Shown here: positions 57,901-64,000 of the stretch, one piece after another
Layout of the letters: each line of letters opens with the position of its first letter
Position numbering within the stretch: position 1 is the first letter of the stretch
Assembly (NCBI GenBank): GCA_936450465.1
Contig: OW388298.1
Coordinates: 11,542,663-11,606,662 of the forward strand
Direction of reading: 5' to 3'
From: Gibbula magus
Taxonomy: Eukaryota > Mollusca > Gastropoda > Trochida > Trochidae
DNA length: 64,000 nucleotides
The notes under the pieces: model-generated
The model's database searches: none
What the model saw: only the letters and a program-made list of their open reading frames with translations
What the model was told of the DNA's origin: nothing
Program-made: the position numbers and the translations under genes

Positions 57901-60900
57901 TTTTATAACTACAGGGTACAACTGGTGTTTTATAACTACTGCGTACAACTGTTGTTTTATAACTACTGGGTACACTTGTTGTTTTATGACTACAGGGTAC
58001 AATTGTTGTTTTATAACTACTGGGTACAACTGGTGTTTTATAACTACTGGGTACAATTGTTGTTTTATAACTACTGGGTACAACTGTTGTTTTATAACTA
58101 CTGGGTACAACTGTTGTTTTATAACTACTGGGTACAACTGTTGTTTTATAACTACTGGGTACAACTATTGTTTTATAACTACTGGGTACAATTGTTGTTT
58201 TATAACTACAGGGTACAACTGGTGTTTTATAACTACTGCGTACAACTGTTGTTTTATAACTACTGGGTACACTTGTTGTTTTATGACTACAGGGTACAAC
58301 TGTTGTTTTATAACTTCAGGGTACAACTGGTGTTTTATAACTACTTGGTACAATTGTTGTTTTATAACTACTGGGTACAATTGTTGTTTTATAACTACTG
58401 GGTACAATTGTTGTTTTATAACTACTGGGTACAATTGTTGTTTTATAACTACTGGGTACAACTGTTGTTTTATAACTACAGGGTACAATTGTTGTTTTAT
58501 AACTACTGGGTACAACTGTTGTTTTATAACTACAGGGTACACTTGTTGTTTTATAACTACAGGGTACAACTGTTGTTTTATAACTACTGGGTACAACTGT
58601 TGTTTTATAACTACTGCGTACAACTGTTGTTTTATAACTACAGGGTACAATTGTTGTTTTATAACTACTGGGTACAACTGTTGCTTTATAACTACTGGGT
58701 ACAACTGTTGTTTTATGACTACTGGGTACAACTGTTGTTTTATAACTACTGGGTACAACTGTTGTTTTATAACTACTGGGTACAATTGTTGTTTTATAAC
58801 TACTGGGTACAACTGTTGTTTTATAACTACAGGGTACAACTGTTGTTTTATAACTACTGGGTACAACTGTTGCTTTATGACTACTGGGTACAATTGTTGT
58901 TTTATAACTACTGGGTACAATTGTTGTTTTATAACTACTGGGTACAACTGTTGTTTTATAACTACTGGGTACAATTGTTGTTTTATAACTACTGGGTACA
59001 ATTGTTGTTTTATAACTACTGGGTACAACTGTTGTTTTATAACTACAGGGTACAACTGTTGTTTTATAACTACTGGGTACAACTGTTGCTTTATGACTAC
59101 TGGGTACAATTGTTGTTTTATAACTACTGGGTACAATTGTTGTTTTATAACTACTGGGTACAACTGTTGTTTTATAACTACTGGGTACAATTGTTGTTTT
59201 ATAACTACTGGGTACAACTGTTGTTTTATAACTACTGGGTACAACTGTTGTTTTATAACTACAGGGTACAACTGGTGTTTTATAACTACTGCGTACAACT
59301 GTTGTTTTATAACTACAGGGTACAACTGGTGTTTTATAACTACTGCGTACAACTGTTGTTTTATAACTACTGGGTACACTTGTTGTTTTATAACTACAGG
59401 GTACAACTGGTGTTTTATAACTACTGCGTACAACTGTTGTTTTATAACTACTGGGTACACTTGTTGTTTTATGACTACAGGGTACAACTGTTGTTTTATA
59501 ACTTCAGGGTACAACTGGTGTTTTATAACTACTGGGTACAACTGTTGTTTTATAACTACTGGGTACAATTGTTGTTTTATAACTACTGGGTACAACTGTT
59601 GTTTTATAACTACAGGGTACAATTGTTGTTTTATAACTACTGGGTACAACTGTTGTTTTATAACTACAGGGTACAACTGGTGTTTTATAACTACTGCGTA
59701 CAACTGTTGTTTTATAACTACTGGGTACAACTGTTGTTTTATAACTACAGGGTACAATTGTTGTTTTATAACTTCAGGGTACAACTGGTGTTTTATAACT
59801 ACTGCGTACAACTGTTGTTTTATAACTACTGGGTACACTTGTTGTTTTATGACTACAGGGTACAACTGTTGTTTTATAACTTCAGGGTACAACTGGTGTT
59901 TTATAACTACTTGGTACAATTGTTGTTTTATAACTACTGGGTACAATTGTTGTTTTATAACTACTGGGTACAATTGTTGTTTTATAACTACTGGGTACAA
60001 TTGTTGTTTTATAACTACTGGGTACAACTGTTGTTTTATAACTACAGGGTACAATTGTTGTTTTATAACTACTGGGTACAACTGTTGTTTTATAACTACT
60101 GGGTACACTTGTTGTTTTATAACTACAGGGTACAACTGTTGTTTTATAACTACTGGGTACAACTGTTGTTTTATAACTACTGCGTACAACTGTTGTTTTA
60201 TAACTACAGGGTACAATTGTTGTTTTATAACTACTGGGTACAACTGTTGCTTTATAACTACTGGGTACAACTGTTGTTTTATGACTACTGGGTACAATTG
60301 TTGCTTTATGACTACTGGGTACAATTGTTGTTTTATAACTACTGGGTACAATTGTTGTTTTATATCTACTGGGTACAACTGTTGTTTTATAACTACTGGG
60401 TACAATTGTTGTTTTATAACTACTGGGTACAACTGTTGTTTTATAACTACTGGGTACAACTGTTGTTTTATAACTACAGGGTACAACTGGTGTTTTATAA
60501 CTACTGCGTACAACTGTTGTTTTATAACTACAGGGTACAACTGGTGTTTTATAACTACTGCGTACAACTGTTGTTTTATAACTACTGGGTACACTTGTTG
60601 TTTTATAACTACAGGGTACAACTGGTGTTTTATAACTACTGCGTACAACTGTTGTTTTATAACTACTGGGTACACTTGTTGTTTTATGACTACAGGGTAC
60701 AACTGTTGTTTTATAACTTCAGGGTACAACTGGTGTTTTATAACTACTGGGTACAACTGTTGTTTTATAACTACTGGGTACAATTGTTGTTTTATAACTA
60801 CTGGGTACAACTGTTGTTTTATAACTACAGGGTACAATTGTTGTTTTATAACTACTGGGTACAACTGTTGTTTTATAACTACAGGGTACAACTGGTGTTT

Positions 60901-63900
60901 TATAACTACTGCGTACAACTGTAGTTTTATAACTACTGGGTACAACTGTTGTTTTATAACTACAGGGTACAATTGTTGTTTTATAACTACTGGGTACAAC
61001 TGTTGTTTTATAACTACAGGGTACAATTGTTGTTTTATAACTACTGGGTACAACTGTTGTTTTATAACTACAGGGTACAACTGGTGTTTTATAACTACAG
61101 GGTACAATTGTTGTTTTATAACTACTGGGTACAACTGGTGTTTTATAACTACTGGGTACAATTGTTGTTTTATAACTACTGGGTACAACTGTTGTTTTAT
61201 AACTACTGGGTACAACTGTTGTTTTATAACTACTGGGTACAACTGTTGTTTTATAACTACTGGGTACAACTGTTGTTTTATAATTACTGGGTACAACTGT
61301 TGTTTTATAACTACTGGGTACAACTGTTGTTTTATAACAACTGGGTACAACTGTTGTTTTATAATTACTGGGTACAATTGTTGTTTTATAACTACTGCGT
61401 ACAACTGTTGTTTTATAACTACTGGGTACAACTGTTGTTTTATAACTACAGGGTACAACTGGTGTTTTATAACTACTGCGTACAACTGTTGTTTTATAAC
61501 TACTGGGTACACTTGTTGTTTTATGACTACAGGGTACAACTGTTGTTTTATAACTTCAGGGTAAAACTGGTGTTTTATAACTACTGGGTACAATTGTTGT
61601 TTTATAACTACTGGGTACAATTGTTGTTTTATAACTACTGGGTACAACTGTTGTTTTATAACTACAGGGTACAATTGTTGTTTTATAACTACTGGGTACA
61701 ACTGTTGTTTTATAACTACAGGGTACAACTGGTGTTTTATAACTACTGCGTACAATTGTTGTTTTATAACTACTGGGTACAATTGTTGTTTTATAACTAC
61801 TGGGTACAACTGTTGTTTTATAACTACTGGGTACAATTGTTGTTTTATAACTACTGGGTACAATTGTTGTTTTATAACTACTGGGTACAACTGTTGTTTT
61901 ATAACTACTGGGTACAACTGTTGTTTTATAATTACTGGGTACAATTGTTGTTTTATAACTACTGGGTACAACTGTTGTTTTATAACTACTGGGTACAACT
62001 GTTGTTTTATAACTACTGGGTACAATTGTTGTTTTATAACTACTGGGTACAACTGTTGTTTTATAACTACTGGGTACAACTGTTGTTTTATAACTACTGG
62101 GTACAAGTGTTGATTTATAACTACTGGGTACAACTGTTGTTTTATAACTACTGGGTACAACTGTTGTTTTATAACTACAGGGTACAACTGTTGTTTTATA
62201 ACTACTGGGTACAACTGTTGTTTTATAACTACTGGGTACAACTGTTGTTTTATGACTACTGGGTACAACTGTTGTTTTATAACTTCAGGGTACAACTGTT
62301 GTTTTATAACTACTGGGTACAATTGTTGTTTTATAACTACTGGGTACAATTGTTGTTTTATAACTACTGGGTACAACTGTTGTTTTATAACTACTGGGTA
62401 CAATTGTTGTTTTATAACTACTGGGTACAATTGTTGTTTTATAACTACTGGGTACAATTGTTGTTTTATAACTACTGGGTACAATTGTTGTTTTATAACT
62501 ACAGGGTACAACTGTTGTTTTATAACTACATGGTACAACTGTTGTTTTATAACTACTGGGTACAACTGTTGTTTTATAACTACAGGGTACAATTGTTGTT
62601 TTATAACTACTGGGTACAATTGTTGTTTTATAACTACAGGGTACAACTGTTGTTTTATAACTACATGGTACAACTGGTGTTTTATAACTACAGGGTACAA
62701 CTGTTGTTTTATAACTACTGGGTACAATTGTTGTTTTATAACTACAGGGTACAACTGTTGTTTTATAACTACTGGGTACAACTGTTGTTTTATAACTACT
62801 GGGTACAATTGTTGTTTTATAACTACTGGGTACAACTGTTGTTTTATAACTACTGGGTACAACTGTTGTTTTATAACTACTGGGTACAACTGTTGTTTTA
62901 TAAGTACTGGGTACAACTGTTGTTTTATAACTACTGGGTACAACTGTTGTTTTATAACTACTGGGTACAACTGTTGTTTTATAACTACTGGGTACAATTG
63001 TTGTTTTATAACTACTGGGTACAATTGTTGTTTTATAACTACAGGGTACAACTGTTGTTTTATAACTACATGGTACAATTGTTGTTTTATAACTACTGGG
63101 TACAACTGTTGTTTTATAACTACTGGGTACAACTGTTGTTTTATAACTACTGGGTACAACTGTTGTTTTATAACTACTGGGTACAATTGTTGTTTTATAA
63201 CTACAGGGTACAACTGTTGTTTTATAACTACTGGGTACAACTGTTGTTTTATAACTACTGGGTACAATTGTTGTTTTATAACTACAGGGTACAACTGTTG
63301 TTTTATAACTACATGGTACAATTGTTGTTTTATAACTACTGGGTACAACTGTTGTTTTATAACTACTGGGTACAACTGTTGTTTTATAACTACTGGGTAC
63401 AACTGTTGTTTTATAACTACTGGGTACAATTGTTGTTTTATAACTACAGGGTACAACTGTTGTTTTATAACTACTGGGTATAACTGTTGTTTTATAACTA
63501 CTGGGTACAACTGTTGTTTTATAACTACAGGGTACAACTGTTGTTTTATAACTACTGGGTACAATTGTTGTTTTATAACTACTGGGTACAACTGTTGTTT
63601 TATAACTACAGGGTACAATTGTTGTTTTATAACTACTGGGTACAACTGTTGTTTTATAACTACTGGGTACAACTGTTGTTTTATAACTACTGGGTACAAC
63701 TGTTGTTTTATAACTACTGGGTACAACTGTTGTTTTATAACTACTGGGTACAACTGTTGTTTTATAACTACTGGGTACAACTGTTGTTTTATAACTACTG
63801 GGTACAATTGTTGTTTTATAACTACTGGGTACAACTGTTGTTTTATAACTACTGGGTACAACTGTTGTTTTATAACTACTGGGTACAATTGTTGTTTTAT

Positions 63901-64000
63901 GACTACTGGGTACAACTGTTGTTTTATAACTACTGGGTACAACTGTTGTTTTATAACTACTGGGTACAACTGTTGTTTTATAACTACTGGGTACAACTGT
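36985..64000. repeat. 27-bp satellite, about 1000 units, running off the window
   Basis: The unit contains GTACAACTGTTGTTTTATAA and is 27 bp long. From the GTAC at 37018 to that at 63991 is 26973 bp, exactly 999 periods; checks at 43039 and 50059 are also in register. Common variants are few: GTTG/GGTG, AACT/AATT, CTACTGG/CTACAGG, ATAACT/ATGACT and GTTTT/GCTTT. As 27 is a multiple of three, several frames are open for kilobases: plus CCFITTGYN and VQLLFYNYW, minus YPVVIKQQL and a fourth without start codons. The longest run about 24.5 kb (plus) and 19 kb (minus). I treat these as by-products unless expression is shown. A duplicated block of about 2052 bp (76 units) is visible near 56.1-58.2 kb. 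Confidence 0.95.

Noticed and set aside
37007..61564. An uninterrupted 24.5-kb plus-strand reading frame of 9-residue repeats (CCFITTGYN) and the 19-kb minus-strand frame (YPVVIKQQL)
   Set aside because: The 27-bp period is a multiple of three, so stop-free frames are expected on both strands. There is no signal peptide, initiation context or non-repeat domain attached. Kept as a hypothesis in the findings but not annotated as a gene.
36985..64000. CRISPR array
   Set aside because: Repeats are directly adjacent without unique spacers, and the context is eukaryotic.

Overview
The window looks like nuclear DNA from a large-genome invertebrate, probably a mollusc and possibly a gastropod. It has exons with GT/AG junctions, an animal-type cytochrome P450, DIRS and APE-type LINE retrotransposons, tRNA-derived repeats and many foldback MITEs. 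A motif at about 19.5-19.75 kb resembles, from memory, a repeat common in marine-snail sequences. No bacterial or organellar feature was seen.

Layout. 1-900: a tRNA-like sequence, a short tandem repeat and a MITE. 895-5713: a DIRS-type tyrosine-recombinase retrotransposon (minus strand) inserted into that MITE region; a MITE copy at 33.8-34.1 kb shows the unoccupied site. 6.03-21.7 kb: a minus-strand gene for a zona pellucida (ZP) domain protein, assembled here from six exons (21558-21683, 16921-17111, 15183-15337, 11741-11889, 10480-10567, 9264-9417) whose splice phases all agree and which give 287 uninterrupted codons. Its introns hold two large satellites (46 bp at 13.03-15.19 kb; 54/56/58 bp at 6.03-9.29 kb), MITEs, a LINE fragment and foldback elements. 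24.46-29.6 kb: an 18-bp minisatellite split by a decayed 3.9-kb LINE. 32.1-33.6 kb: a single-exon cytochrome P450 of CYP2 type (plus strand). 33.7-36.9 kb: MITEs, foldbacks and a SINE carrying a hAT-type MITE. About 36.99 kb to the window end: a 27-bp tandem array of about 1000 units.

The most unusual point is where the satellites sit. Two of them begin exactly at the 5' splice sites of two exons of the ZP gene, and their monomers contain the last coding bases of that exon plus the splice donor. A third, decayed repeat follows the donor of another exon, and that exon's 3' splice site is itself duplicated. The 54-bp monomer even has a CAG acceptor, 33 coding-phase bases and a GTATGT donor, so it has the form of an in-frame mini-exon. 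The 27-bp array stays in exact register at every point checked (999 periods), and its frequent variants all fall in one codon phase.

Two conventional genes are supported: the ZP-domain gene (partial; both ends missing) and the P450. The other coding sequence belongs to retrotransposons. The giant reading frames across the tandem arrays are treated as consequences of the repeat period unless shown otherwise.
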